Below are positions 23,394 to 34,849 of a stretch of 64,000 nt of DNA, piece after piece. Origin of the DNA: Clytia hemisphaerica (lineage: Eukaryota > Cnidaria > Hydrozoa > Leptothecata > Clytiidae); the NCBI GenBank assembly GCA_902728285.1, contig CACVBU010000397.1, positions 102,463 through 166,462 on the forward strand, written 5' to 3'. Made by a program: the position numbers and the translations under genes. The notes beneath the pieces were generated by a model. That model saw nothing but the letters and a program-made list of their open reading frames with translations. It had not been told where the DNA came from and made no database searches. Every line of letters starts with the position of its first letter. Positions within the stretch are counted from its first letter, which is position 1.

Positions 23394-24766
23394 TATGGCG
23401 CGCGGAAGCGCCATTAAATACGATCTTTTTAAAACAACACCATCTCGTTTAAAACGATACTATCTTTAGTTTAAAACGATACTATCACATTTAAAACGAT
23501 ACTATCTCGTTTAAAACGATAGCATCTCGTTTAAAACAATAGCATCTCGTTTAAAACAATACTATCTTGTTTAAAACGATACTATCTTTTTAAAACAATA
23601 CTATCTTCGTTTAAAAACATACTATCTTTTTAAAACAATACTATCTTTTTTTTAAAACATACTATTTTCGTTTAAAAACATACTATCTTTTTAAAACAAT
23701 ACTATCTTTTTTTAAAAACATACTATCTCATTTAAAAAGAAACTATCATATTTGAACCGATACTTACATCCAAAATCGAAATAGAAACTTTTTCTCTTTC
23801 TTCAATAGGGCCGAGTTACGGTTGTCGAGTTATAGATCAACTAATTTGACTGATTATAAAAAATTCCGAGTTATAATAATATAAATCTTTCTTGTCTCGT
23901 TTATCGAATTTTCAACTGTGCGCATGTGCATTACGATAACATGTGGCCGATCACCACGCTCTCTCAGCCGCCCTTAAGGGTAGCTTTTTTGGATTTCCAA
24001 AGTCCCGCTAAGGGTCGGAAAAATCAGAAAATTAAATTTCAGTCCCACTAAGGGTCGGAAAAATTTCAACTTTCTACCCCCTGGAAGATCGAAATTTGGT
24101 CAAATTTGTCCTGCTAAGGGTCGTTGAATCCAATCCTTTTTTAAACCAGCAACTTGTTCCTCGTTAATGATTTTGGTTGGCCTTCCCCTCCTCCTTAACG
24201 CCATAATGTGTGTGTCACTCTACCCCAAGTTACCCACTCTCCACCGTAGCCCCTATGATTTGGGTAAAAGAGACAAAACCTTACTCGACATTTAAAAAAT
24301 ATATATTTTCACTCGTTAAACTGTTAACTCGGCTTTTCAAACCGTAAGTTTCTTTTTTTTTAAATGAAATTTATAATTTATTTTCGAGTTAGTTAACTCT
24401 AAAACAAAATTTAAAAAAAATATTTCGAGTTACAAAACAACAGTAAAAAACTTTTTCGAGTTAAGAAGTTATGACGTCATAATTTGAGACTTATGACGTC
24501 ACATTCGTCGTAACTCGGGTTTTTGTAACTCGGGTTTTTGTAACTCGAGTTTTTGTAACTCGGGTTTTCCGGGCCTCGTATGTTTTTAAACGAAGATGGT
24601 ATGTTTTTAAAAAACAAAGTATTCTTTTAAAAGATAGTATGTTTTTAAACGAAGATAGTATTGTTTTAAAAAAATAGTATGTTTTTAAACGAAGATAGTA
24701 TGTTTTAAAAAGATAGTATTGTTTTAAACAAGATAGTATTTATTGGCGCTTCCGCGCGCCATACTT
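23394..24766. mobile_element. Foldback element with TTTAAAACGATACTATC arrays
   Basis: The ends TATGGCGCGCGGAAGCGCCA and TGGCGCTTCCGCGCGCCATA are exact complements. The left arm (23425-23765) is an array of about 15 degenerate units of the form CTCGTTTAAAACGATACTAT. The right arm (24575-24745) has fewer units in reverse orientation. The centre holds CTAAGGGTCGGAAAAATC repeats (24000-24125) and three to four GTAACTCGGGTTTTT units (24505-24560). No coding sequence. The architecture equals that of the element at 30510-31975. Confidence 0.75.
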
Positions 24767-25187
24767 TTTCCCCTCTCGTTTCTGGCTTCTTTCCTTGTTC
24801 CTACAGGTCCCAAGATGTTATTGGCAAGGTTTGTGTTGAAATTGCTATGAATTTATATTTTGAGAAAATCATGTTATCTTTTTCTCTAGCTAATAGTGTG
24901 TAAACCATCAATCTAATCATGAGAAGTTGCGTTTTTGATTGGTTTGGTTGATATTCGTTTGATGATATATTCGTTTGATTTTCTCAAATTTCCTTTTTGA
25001 AGTTCTGTGGTTACTTTTGGAAATGAATATTCCTTTTTGATTTGTTACAACATTTTAAATAGGACAATTTTATAAGCATGTCTCGCTACATTGTATTACC
25101 TCTAGGATACGACCCTCAACATGGCCCGAGAATTCTCGGGCCAAAACTTTTATTGGAATTCGCGTAAAGCAGCTCCAGCTGGCCCGA

Positions 25188-25364
25188 GAATAGACCTTTT
25201 TTTAAAGAGGCAGCCATGTTGAATAATTATGTACTCCAGCATAAAAACAATGATACATTACTGTATCTTGCATATTTTAAAAATTATACATGGCTGTATC
25301 ATTGTTTTTATGCTGGAGTACATAATTATTCAACATGGCTGCCTCTTTAAAAAAAGGTCTATTC
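25188..25364. mobile_element. 177-bp foldback nested in the 3.76-kb element
   Basis: Arms GAATAGACCTTTTTTTAAAG and CTTTAAAAAAAGGTCTATTC continue inward through AGCCATGTTGAATAATTATG and ATGCTGGAGTACATAAT with essentially no mismatches over about 72 bp. The loop is about 35 bp. The near-perfect arms imply recent origin. Confidence 0.8.
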
Positions 25365-26689
25365 GGGCCGTGTTCGGGCCACACGCGGGGCACGCACGGG
25401 CCACACTCAGGCCAATTTTGAAAACTTGATTTAAACAGGACTGAATTTTGTTAACATTTTCTTTGAGAAAAACTTGGTTTCTCTTAATTATATTAAATAT
25501 ATGAATGTTGTAAATTCATATAAATATTAAATGTCTTATTTGGTATGAAAACATAGTTATAAATATACTTAGCAGTTGAGCACACTGTCATATTTCAAAC
25601 GACAAAAAAATGAGTAATCACATCATTTAGCGCCACGCTAAACAAAAGAAAAAAAAGAAAGATCAAAGGCTTAAAACAAAAAGTACTTAAAACGTTCAAT
25701 AACACGTCGTGGTGAAAACAAAAATACGATATTCGTTTAGCGGCTCTTATAAGGAGCACATTGATATATATTTCTGCTACCCCACAACTTGCAGTCGAAA
25801 AATTGAGCAAAATATTGAAAATATTTCTGCGGTGAAGTTTTTCAAATTTCCTTATAGAAATCTCATGTTTGGCACTCCTACACGGTAGAAAAGTGAAGAG
25901 ATGAGAAATATGACGTAAACACGATGCAAGTAGTAATTATATTCCCAAGTGATTACGAAAAGTTATTCTTTCAACAATGGTAAGTTTTTTATTACGTCTA
26001 TTAGGATGACGTCTTTGCAGATTCCTGTGAGAGTTACTTTAAGAAGGTCATTGACATGCGAATGAGTTCAAGGATATTATCTAAGGCCCTCTTTATATCA
26101 CGATCAATAGGGGATAAAAGCTTGCTTTTTTATGCTTTCTCACAAGCATTAATGTATATTAAGGCAACGTAAAAAGCTCGGTAAAATAGTGGGAAGAAAT
26201 ATCATTTTATCAGATACGTATTATCCATGTATCACGCGAGTGGTATTTTAGCTCTCCCGCCTCTCGCACCTCCCTGTGTCACAACAAAGGAAGTATACCA
26301 TATTACATCCCTGTCTCATGCAAGTGTGCAAGTGATGTTTTGCTTTCCTATCTCCCTGTCTCACAACGAAGGAAATACACATCATGTCCTTGTCGGAATA
26401 CACATTACATCTCTGTCTTGTGCGAGTGGGATTTTTTACTTTCTCGTCACTTTTGTCTTAATGACGCGACTTAGAATACCGCTATTATTACCCTAAGTCG
26501 ATTAATTTTCGCATGTACTTTTTTTTAGAGAATTGAGAATTCTAAAAAATTCGCTGCGAAGCAGCCTCTTTTTCACTAGATTTCACCAAATTTCTTTAGT
26601 TTTAACGGATTTTCAATTTATAGCAAGAACTAAGTTTTGCGAAAAGGGCCAAAACTCATGAAAATTACGAATTTACCATTTTCATCGAC

Positions 26690-26712
26690 CTCTAACGTTA
26701 GAGGTCGATGCC
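26690..26712. repeat. Short perfect palindrome
   Basis: CATCGACCTCTAACG pairs with CGTTAGAGGTCGATG around an AACGTT core. It is isolated inside the 3.76-kb element, and its function is unknown. Confidence 0.6.
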
Positions 26713-27445
26713 ATTTTCAATTACTCCACGCGAAGTTTAATCCACCTAAAGCGGCAGATACGTAAGGTATTTGAGTACAGAATTTCACCGGTTTGGGGAC
26801 TGTAAAGATCTTCTAACGCCACATGATGGACATTTAAAAATGTTAGAAAGGTTTTGAAACGCTGTTGTGTGTCAACTGTTTCATATTTGATCGGTATTAA
26901 GATGTGGTTTTGCCAGTTGAAGATTAAAATTTGAATATATTGGTGCTTTTCTTTCTAGATATTCCAAATGGACTTGCCGAATAATGGTACAGCTATCAAG
27001 TATCCCGGATCGAGAAGTCAACGCATCGCCATATTGCACATACAACATTAATTAGGAAAAGGTATTTCGTTCTCGAATGTTTCACCTGGTTTTATCGTCA
27101 TCCTTTATACCATTTTAATATGTATCTTTTCTTCTAGTAAAATAATTTTGTCATACACCCCTATTTAAGGTCGTTGACGTCTATCTAAAGATAAGCTCAA
27201 TAATCTAATGAAGCCCTGAATATACCGCAAAATTAGTTTCATGACAATATTTTTTTAATTCATTCGTTGCCTTTTAAATAGGGACCACTGGGTGAACCGA
27301 TAATCGAGATCGTTCTCAGGTAGACATGACTCTTAATTGTCAACTTGACTAAAACACGACAGAAAAATCGTTTGTTCACCATCGAAGCGCGAAGAACTAT
27401 GCACCCGATTGTATCCACGGAGATTATATATACAAATTCTTTTAT

Positions 27446-27720
27446 TACACCCCTATATCAGTGACCCGGTCAGCTCCACTCAATGATGAATTACCCGGTG
27501 AAAGAAATTGCATAGAACCCAAATCAAAGATCTTATTTATGGTCTTACCGTCTTACCCCGGTCAATCTCAGTTTTTTTAAGAATTCTTGAATATTAGTTG
27601 GAAGTCAATTTTTCCCTACCAGAGGAAGTTAAAGGTTATCACTTAGTGAGCTTTGGAGATCCTATATTAAGACCCGGTGGGTTTCAAAACTTCACTGGGT
27701 CACTGAGAAAGGGGTGTTCT
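27446..27720. mobile_element. MITE-like inverted pair nested in the 3.76-kb element
   Basis: ACACCCCTATATCAGTGACCC at the left matches the complement of GGGTCACTGAGAAAGGGGTGT at the right with a few mismatches. Internal CCCGGTCAGCTCC and CCCGGTGGGT patches are also loosely inverted. Confidence 0.45.
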
Positions 27721-29120
27721 ATTATATATGAAATATAGAAAATGTACTTCTATGCGTGTTAGTAAATGTCCCGGGACAATGTATATCATCCGTTTATGAA
27801 TTGGGGAGAGAAAAACTCCATATTGAGTAATTAAGTCATTCTGAGGGGCTCAGATAGCCGATAGAACTTTCCAAAGGGGATAAACTTGAAAAATTTGGGG
27901 GGAAATGATGAAAATTTCGAAGAGTTAACAAAAGTACACGCCGTCGCAATTTTTCCCCGACCATTTAAAACCCCAAATTTTCTTCCCCGTTAAGATATTT
28001 TGCAATAGAAATTTCCCGCTGTAGGTCCCCACCGGGTTCTGTGATACAAGAGTGTTGTGCAGATTATTATGTTCTTCTATTGCTCGTTTATCCTTCTGAC
28101 ATGTGATCTTCACAGCTTTGGTAAAAAAAAAAACGCAAAGCAAATGCTTGGTGAGTTTTTTTGTTCTTATAAAAAGTCTTTGTTTCTTGCTCCATCTTGA
28201 TTCCAAAGAAGACAGGCCCTAAAAATGAAATCGGAAAAATGATCAAATTATATCTAATCTCACTAATTATGCCAATTAACTAAGTGTTAATAACATTTTC
28301 AAGTTTCAATTTATACCGTTGCAAAATCAATTTGCTTGCGTGTTCTCGAGTTTTTGGATATCGTGGGATTTGAAGATTTCTAGTGTTTTAATTGCTTTGA
28401 TAGATTCAAAACACAAGTTACTCTGCGGTGGAACATTATGATGTTCTCATTCGATAGGTCTTTTTGCTTTTCTTTTTTGTATAGAGATGACTTGAAAAGA
28501 TCGCTCAGTACTCGACTGCTTAGGGTGGAAATATTTGCTAGTAAACTGGTCCTGGTTTTAAACTGAAGCGCGTCCACGGGAAGCTCGTAAAGTTTTTTTG
28601 AGCGATATAAACAAAACAGACAAATCTTATTATGTACTATTTTGTTTGACTGGACATGCTAAATCAATTTAAATATGGAATCTTCTGACGCAGACACAAA
28701 GGTTAGACTCAATGGACCCAGCCAGACAGGCTTAAAAGCGTTATGAAAAAGGAGGCCCGAACATGGCCCGAATGACTCGGGTCATGTTCGGCCCAAAATA
28801 ATTGATAGGGTCTCTCGGCCCGAACATGGCCCGAAGAGGCCAGAGAATTCCCCGGCCATGTCGAGGGTCGTTCTAGGATAAAGCCTTAGGGAAAGAACAT
28901 CTGAAATTGAAAAAGAATCGTATAGGGGGACTTTTGCTTTCTTTAGAGGGTGTTGGCATAAAGGGGGGTTTTTGCTTTTCATAAGTTTTTCATTGGTCTC
29001 TCTGGCAAAATTTAGAATTTTAAACATCTACTTCTAATTTATTTTTTCAGGTAATAAAAGATGATAATAATAAAAAAGACAATAAATCTTACATAAATTT
29101 TGGTTACACATTTTATTAAC

Positions 29121-30131
29121 ATGGAGAATGGATTTTCATCAATCAGAAATAATCCCAGTGGTGGTGCTATTCCCAAAACTGGGAAAAGTAAATTCTACAC
29201 AACGGAACTAAGTTTTGAGGATAACTTTGATCCATCTAATTATATTCAAAAGAACACTCAACATCCAACAATAAAAGAAGATGATTCTTTTACCAAGCCG
29301 GCGAACCCAGAACCTGAAAAACAAAAAGAAACTATCAATGACATTTCAAGTCATAAAGTTAAACAGTCAGGAAGTCCTCTCATGTGCTATGTTGTAAGAC
29401 TTAAACATGGTGATGAGCTAAGAAAGTCTTTGTTATCCTTTGTCAAAAAGAATGGACTAAAAGCAGCTTTTATTATGTCTTGTGTGGGTAGTTGCACATC
29501 AGCACGTGTACGCTTGGCGAGTGCTACCCCAGAAAATGAAGCCAATTATGTAAGTTTTTTTGCTTTTGACTCTGATAACATTCTTGCACTTATTGTGTTA
29601 TTTTTCCATCCCCAGCCAGACCATATTTTAGAAAGGTTGTCAAAAAGGCACTTTTTTAGTGTTTTTCCACTAAAAAGGCTGTTTTTACCAAAATTTTAGC
29701 GATTTCAGGAGGGGCAGCTAAAAGGGCATAAAAATGGCCTGCCCACTGAATTCTCTGACTAGGAAACAATGGAATTCGAATCCCCAGCCATAAGAAAACA
29801 TGGGAGTATCAATCCCCACCGAGTTTTGGTCTGCTATTTGAAGGGGGTGCCTTTAAGAAACCATTTATCTCAATGTAATCTCATTTCTTTTCAGATGCTA
29901 GATTTGATCAATCCGATGGAAATTGTTTCATTAGATGGGACATTATCAGGGGGTGGTCACCTTCATGTTGGACTAGCAGATTATAGCGGTAAAATGATGG
30001 GTGGCCACCTGCTGGAGTTGGTTGTTGACACCACAGCTGAGGTAGTGATAGGAGATTGTAGTTCATTGTCATTTACCAGAACTTATGATCAATCCACCGG
30101 TTTCCATGAGTTACAGGTTTCTGATAGATAA
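29121..30131 (+). CDS. PPC/DUF296 domain protein (two exons, complete)
   Basis: Exons 29121-29549 and 29895-30131, joined in phase 0 through GTAAGT and TTTCTTTTCAG, give 221 residues. Residues 1-97 are polar and probably disordered. Residues ~98-220 form a PPC (DUF296) domain: MCYVVRLKHGDELRKSLLSF, AAFIMSCVGSCTSARVRLA, IVSLDGTLSGGGHLHVGLAD, GGHLLELVVDTTAEVVIG and LSFTRTYD. The GGHL...TTAEVVIG block is the family hallmark. In plants the domain accompanies AT-hooks and forms trimers; in animals stand-alone copies occur (often misnamed GlmU-like) with no established function. No AT-hook is visible here. The start is the first ATG in frame with the exon. The 3' end is followed by two extra diverged copies of its last ~70 bases. 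Confidence 0.85.
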
Positions 30132-30295
30132 ATGCTGGCTTGTTTCATTGCCATTTACCTAACCAATGATCAAACCGCTGAGTTCAATGAGTTAACAAGT
30201 TTCTGATAGATTATTACTTGTTTGTTTCATTGTCATTTACCATAACATATGATCAAACCACTGGTTTCCATGAGTTACAAGTTTCTGATCAATTA
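30060..30295 (+). repeat. Three tandem copies of the PPC gene's last ~70-80 bases
   Basis: TCATTGTCATTTACCAGAAC...TTTCTGATAGATAA (end of the coding exon) is followed by similar copies starting near 30148 and 30226, each with GATCAA(T/A)CC...GGTTTCCATGAGTTACA-type sequence. Copies 2 and 3 lie after the stop codon and contain changes that break the frame, so they are 3' UTR. Confidence 0.7.
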
Positions 30296-30509
30296 TTGTT
30301 GATTTTTTGTATGGTGTGTGGTGTAGTGAAAACATTTTCTGAGAATTCATTCATAACCGGCACTTGATTACTTTTGTTTGCAATCGTCAAGATGTTGATT
30401 TCACCATATTGATCGATACTACATTTTCATTTTGAACTACTGATGTTGTGCGTATTCAAAATGCAATTTTGGCTTTAGACAGAATGTGAACATACAGCAT
30501 GTCTGCAAA

Positions 30510-31975
30510 GAGTCTGCTAAATTGCGTGGGTTGCGTGGGTGCGTGGGTCAATATTTTTGCGTGGGTCAATATTCTTGCGTGGGTCATTTTTTTGCGTGGG
30601 TGCGTGGGTCAAAATATTTTTTGCGTGGGTCAAAAATTTTGCGTGGGTCAAATTTTTTGCGTGGGTCATATTTTTTGCGGGGGTCATTATTTTTTGCGTG
30701 GGTCAAAAATTTTGCGTGGGTCAAATTTTTTGCGTGGGTCAAAGTTTTTGCGTGGGTCACTATTTTTTTGGTCATTTTTTAGCTAACTCGATTTTTTTAC
30801 CAAATTAAAACTTTCAAGTTATCTTATACAAAAATGTATTGTGTATCTATGAAAACTAAACAAAAGCACACTGTTTTTATGTAACGCGTTGTGGTTTATT
30901 TTGCATAGCTGCACTTATTTACTATAATATTATACAGAATCAACACACACCCGTCTAATTTTTGTAGACACACTTCAGGATCACACTTTTGAATTTTAGC
31001 ATGCTATATTTCAGGATTCCAGTGTCATGGAAATAAACCCTATAACTCTAAGCAAAAAAAACGAGATATAATAAAATAATAAAAAGTACAGCATCTTTAT
31101 TTCGTCCAATTTTTTAAATTGGCCTTTAATGTACTTAAATCAAAGAAATTACAAGTGGGGTGGACGAAATAATTGACAACAATTAAATTGTTTAGTAATC
31201 GGTCGCCTAATGAATATAACTTTTGTAGAAAAATTTTCAGATTTTGTCGCAATTTGCTTTGTTCTTTAACACTCAAAGAAAACCCAAAAGATTAAAGCGT
31301 GCTATAAGAAGCTATAAAAGCTGACATGTTCAGTCAGCGGAATTAAAAAATATAAAGCCGCTTGACTGTGTACATTTTTTTGGCCATATTCTTAGGTATA
31401 TACAAAACGTAACTACAGTATTAATTTTGGACGAAATCTCCCAAAAGGGAAAATTCCACTTATAAAATGACACTCCCCTGTTGGAAACATTCTTTCCGAC
31501 CTCGTTTATTGGAACAAATTCACCATATTCAGAAAGTACGGAACTGTACAGCTATGCAAAATAAACAAAATAAACCAAAACGTGTTATGTAAAACACATC
31601 CAACATTTTGGATGTGACCAGCTCGAATTTTCTTTTTTTCGAATTACAGATAGAATTTTGACCCACGCAAAAATTTTGACCCATGCAAAAAATAATGACC
31701 CACGCAAAAAATAATGACCCACGCAAAAAATAATGACCCACGCAAAAAATAAAAAAATGAACCCACGCAAAAAAATACCCACGCAAAAATTGACCCACGC
31801 AAAAAATATGACCCACGCAAAAAATTTGACCCACGCAAAAAATATGACCCACGCAAAAAATTTGACCCACGCAAAAAATATTTTGACCCACGCACCCACG
31901 CAAAAAAATGACCCACGCAAAAATATTGACCCACGCACCCACGCACCCACGCAACCCACGCAATTTAGCAGACTC
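30510..31975. mobile_element. Mutator-like foldback element with TGCGTGGGTC arrays and 9-bp TSD
   Basis: The termini GAGTCTGCTAAATTGCGTGG and CCACGCAATTTAGCAGACTC are exact complements. The 1466-bp element is flanked on both sides by GTCTGCAAA (30501-30509 and 31976-31984), a perfect 9-bp duplication typical of Mutator superfamily insertions. The left arm (30525-30770) is an array of about 16 TTTTTGCGTGGGTCA units. The right arm (31658-31960) is the same array inverted, with about 20 units. The central ~880 bp is AT-rich and non-coding. Inverted tandem-array arms resemble the foldback MULEs called Rehavkus. Long open frames through the arrays (CVGAWV-type repeats) are a by-product of the repeat period. 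Confidence 0.85.
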
Positions 31976-31984
31976 GTCTGCAAA

Positions 31985-33438
31985 AAGCAGGATATTTGAA
32001 TGCAAAGAAATTCTCATAATTCGTGTGCAAATCTTTTGACCTAATTATACTTTATTTCTTCTTTCAAAAACATTTTTTGTCTTACTGATTGCTAGTGATT
32101 TAACAATGAATCACCATCCTGCACCATCCTTATTTTGAAATCTAGTATGGTGAATGATTTCAAGGATATTCCTTTCATTGCAGTGATTTTGTCGTATATT
32201 TTTTCTTTGGATTGTTTTAGCTAGTTTTTGGATCTGTATAGCTTTTCAATGTTCTGGCTGAATTAATCCTAACTAAACATCCTAACGGCCTTCATTGCTA
32301 AATACTTAATCATCTGAAACATTTTACAGGTTTTGTTGATGGTTTATCTATTGTATGATGTCTTTGTATTTTTGTATATTTACAGTATTATTCATAATGC
32401 AATCACACAAATTATTGATAAACGCTGTGACATTGACATCTCATAAATTTCTGAAACTAAAAATGAAGATTCTTTAGAAATTCTTTTTCATTTTAAAGAC
32501 ATGAGCCATGTTAGTTTGTTCAGCAATATAAATCTTGCCAGCTATTGGGGGAAAACCGTAACTTGGTCTAATGTCAACATTCGCAATCGAATCGAGATAG
32601 AAATAACAAAAAAAGACGGAGAATCAATCAATAGTGATAAGGGTGACGAAATTAGATGTGGGATGTCGGCATTAGACGTTACAGTGTTTTCGATAAAGTG
32701 GGGTTAAAGTAGTGCCATTAGTTTCATAGTCAGCAGGACTAGGCAACTCTAATTTTCAACTTTTGAGATATTAGAATGACAATAATTTCCATTCTCAACC
32801 TTTTCAAATTTAAATAGTGTATATTTTTGTGACTTCATTCATATTATATAGAAATTTTGTATTATTTTTTGTAAAATCTTCGTGACAGAGTTTGAAATCA
32901 TTTATTTTAAAACAGATTGTATCAAAGTTTATTTAGATTGTTAGCTTTTAAAAAAGGGGTTTTTTGAGGTGATATAACTTGTATAAAGTTTTTTTTCTCC
33001 GGACTTTTTTGTTTGTTTGATTTTATTGGTACATTACCACAATGTAATCTTTATCGAGTTTCGTCTGGTCCTATTTTTAAAATAGTCAATCGTACCTAAT
33101 GCCATGCTTTATTTTTTGGAATTAAGTATTGGTAATCGTCTAAAATCGGTCTAGATTTATTAAAATTCATGAATTGGTAGCATGAGACTGGCACCATGTT
33201 GAAAAACATGAAATTTTACGATTTTTAGTTAAATTTTTCTTTTATTTTAAACGATATTTCTATTCATAGTATCACTTACTACTATTTATGCAGAGCATTT
33301 TTGTTTACATTTTAATTCTTTTGAGATTCATTTTATAAACACAGTTTTTATGCCTTGGAAATCTTATTTGTTAAATACCTTGCTTTCTTCCATAGCTCGT
33401 TAATTTCTAATTATCGTGGCTAAATTTATCGATGCCAT
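31985..33438. other. Spacer, no gene recognised
   Basis: AT-rich sequence. A 68-codon open frame at 32501-32707 lacks splice context and family similarity. No RNA gene seen. Confidence 0.45.
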
Positions 33439-33604
33439 TGGGCTTTTCCGGAAATAGTCCGTCCCCCCCCCCTGTAGAGGATATCGGATATCCAAGGGGT
33501 TAAATAAGAGTGGATATCTTTACTAATAAAGAGGATATCCAGGGGGTTCGATACTTCGAAAAATCAATATCCTCAATAGTGGGGGTTTTTTCTGGAATAG
33601 CCCA
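33439..33604. mobile_element. MITE, GGGCTTTTCCAGAAA family (copy 2)
   Basis: Ends TGGGCTTTTCCGGAAATAG and TTTTTTCTGGAATAGCCCA. Internal poly-C and repeated GGATATC(C)AGGGGGTT units match the copy at 40.9 kb closely, including GATACTTCGAAAAATCAATA. Confidence 0.75.
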
Positions 33605-33795
33605 TTTCAAAGTTTATGTCTTGATCTTTAGCGCCATAACAGTTAGTCTCATCGAATTCGTCCCTCTACGAATCATTATAACCCTTTCTTCGTTTTACTC
33701 TCTAATTGGACTGTATTTTCAACCATGACAGTTCGATTATCAACAACGGTGGAAAATGAATTTATTATCCATTTTCAAGAACAATGAAAAATAAA

Positions 33796-34620
33796 TACAC
33801 GTTTTTTATATAAGAACAAACTATAAGAAAATAAGGCTCGACAGGTTTCGAGGCAAAAATATCATGAATAAGTTAAGAACGATTTAAATAGGCTCTGTGA
33901 TTCTAAATCCCAAAAAGAACTGCAAAAAGTATATTTTAAGGACATTTTAGGCTTAAAACTCAAAAATAAAAGAACATCTGAAGGCTTCAAAAAGTTCTTT
34001 TGAAAAAATATGTGTAAAGTGCTTGTAAAAAACTATTATCCAGAACTAGAAGTGACCAGCTATTAAATGTAACATTCATTCAATTACTTATTTTATTCAT
34101 TTTATTTAGATTTCAAATTCAAAATAAAAGCATTCATTGAAGAAAGATCATTAAAGATGCGAAGTGAAAGATGCATTGTTTAAAGAATGGCATGTATGTT
34201 TCTTTAATTCGTGTTAAATCTTCTTCAGGGAACAAAGGTCAAAGTCTAAAGTTCAAAGGTCATATTTTTTGTTGATGGATATCCCAAAATGTCCCATGAA
34301 AGTTTTCAATAAAGCTATTGACGCTTTGGAAATACCCTAATGACAAGCTCCGGAGTATGACTGGTACACGTTTTTTTATAAGAACAAACTAATTAAGAAC
34401 ATAAGGCTTCGATGGCCAAAAATGTTAAGAACCATTTAAGAACATTCTAAGGCTTTGGGGATTCCAAAACACCCGATTACTTAGGAAAACAGACAAGATA
34501 GCCACAAAATGGTGAAAATAATAACATGTTAAGAACATTTTTAGGCTTAAATCTCAAAAAGTTAAGAACATCCGAAAGTTTCAAAAAAAAATTTTGATGT
34601 TCTTATAAGAAAAACACGTG
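33796..34620. mobile_element. Two adjacent MITE copies, CACGTTTTTTTATAAGAAC family
   Basis: Copy 1 (33796-34017) begins ACACGTTTTTTATATAAGAA. Copy 2 (34366-34620) begins ACACGTTTTTTTATAAGAAC and ends GTTCTTATAAGAAAAACACG. Both contain repeated TTAAGAAC(A/G)TTT words, AAGGCTTC and AAAAGTTC. Confidence 0.6.
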
Positions 34621-34749
34621 TAGTTTTTAAAGGACTTTTTCCGTTCCTTATTTTTATTGTATTTTAGCCTACGATCAGAAGCAGATGTATGTACGCCTTT
34701 TTTGCTTCAGTCACTTTTTATTATATTTTTTTTTTTTCTACCTCTACAG

Positions 34750-34849
34750 GCTCAAGGCCGCTCAAGGTCATTTGATCATCTTGTATTTGAAAAATGTGAA
34801 CTTGATACAAAAACGGGAGAATACAATGATGGCCTGCTATTAAGTTGTA
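34750..34849 (+). CDS. Orphan exon resembling the chitin-binding gene's exon 2
   Basis: 100 bp between TTTTTTCTACCTCTACAG and GTAAGTACC, phase 0 in and 1 out, encoding FDHLVFEKCELDTKTGEYND and then GLLLSC. Its Cys spacing (Cys, ~17 residues, Cys just before a phase-1 donor) parallels QCFIPDFK...LEPC at 37740. It could be an exon of an upstream paralogue or an alternative exon of the gene starting at 36728. The exon it should splice from was not found. Confidence 0.35.

Larger units (their letters stand above)
25109..28871. mobile_element. 3.76-kb non-coding TIR element with 8-bp target duplication
   Basis: The left end ACGACCCTCAACATGGCC and the right end GGCCATGTCGAGGGTCGT are complements with one mismatch. 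They are flanked by the direct repeat TCTAGGAT at 25101-25108 and 28872-28879. Subterminal GGCCCGA motifs are clustered at both ends (25124-25200, 25366-25420, 28754-28850), with CpG-rich palindromes in an otherwise AT-rich element. No transposase is visible, so it is non-autonomous. An 8-bp target duplication fits hAT; 9 bp with one mismatch would fit Mutator-like elements. A smaller foldback and another MITE are nested inside. Confidence 0.7.

Noticed and set aside
23134..23469. 111-codon + strand open frame
   Set aside because: No recognised motif, and its end runs into the foldback array. I considered it as a next exon of the 16.6-kb gene but found no matching acceptor and phase.
23425..23765. 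Array that superficially resembles a CRISPR
   Set aside because: Units are ~20 bp and abut with no unique spacers, the array is inverted at 24.6 kb inside a foldback, and the DNA is animal.
30486..30808. Overlapping open frames with CVGQ/AWV-type repeats, in three frames and on the other strand
   Set aside because: They come from the ~15-bp TGCGTGGGTC array in the foldback arm. All frames are open because of the repeat, and no start or splice context exists. The same holds for 31529-32017.
32501..32707. Short open frame after the PPC gene
   Set aside because: Separate from the PPC stop by 2.4 kb and a mobile element; no domain or splice context.
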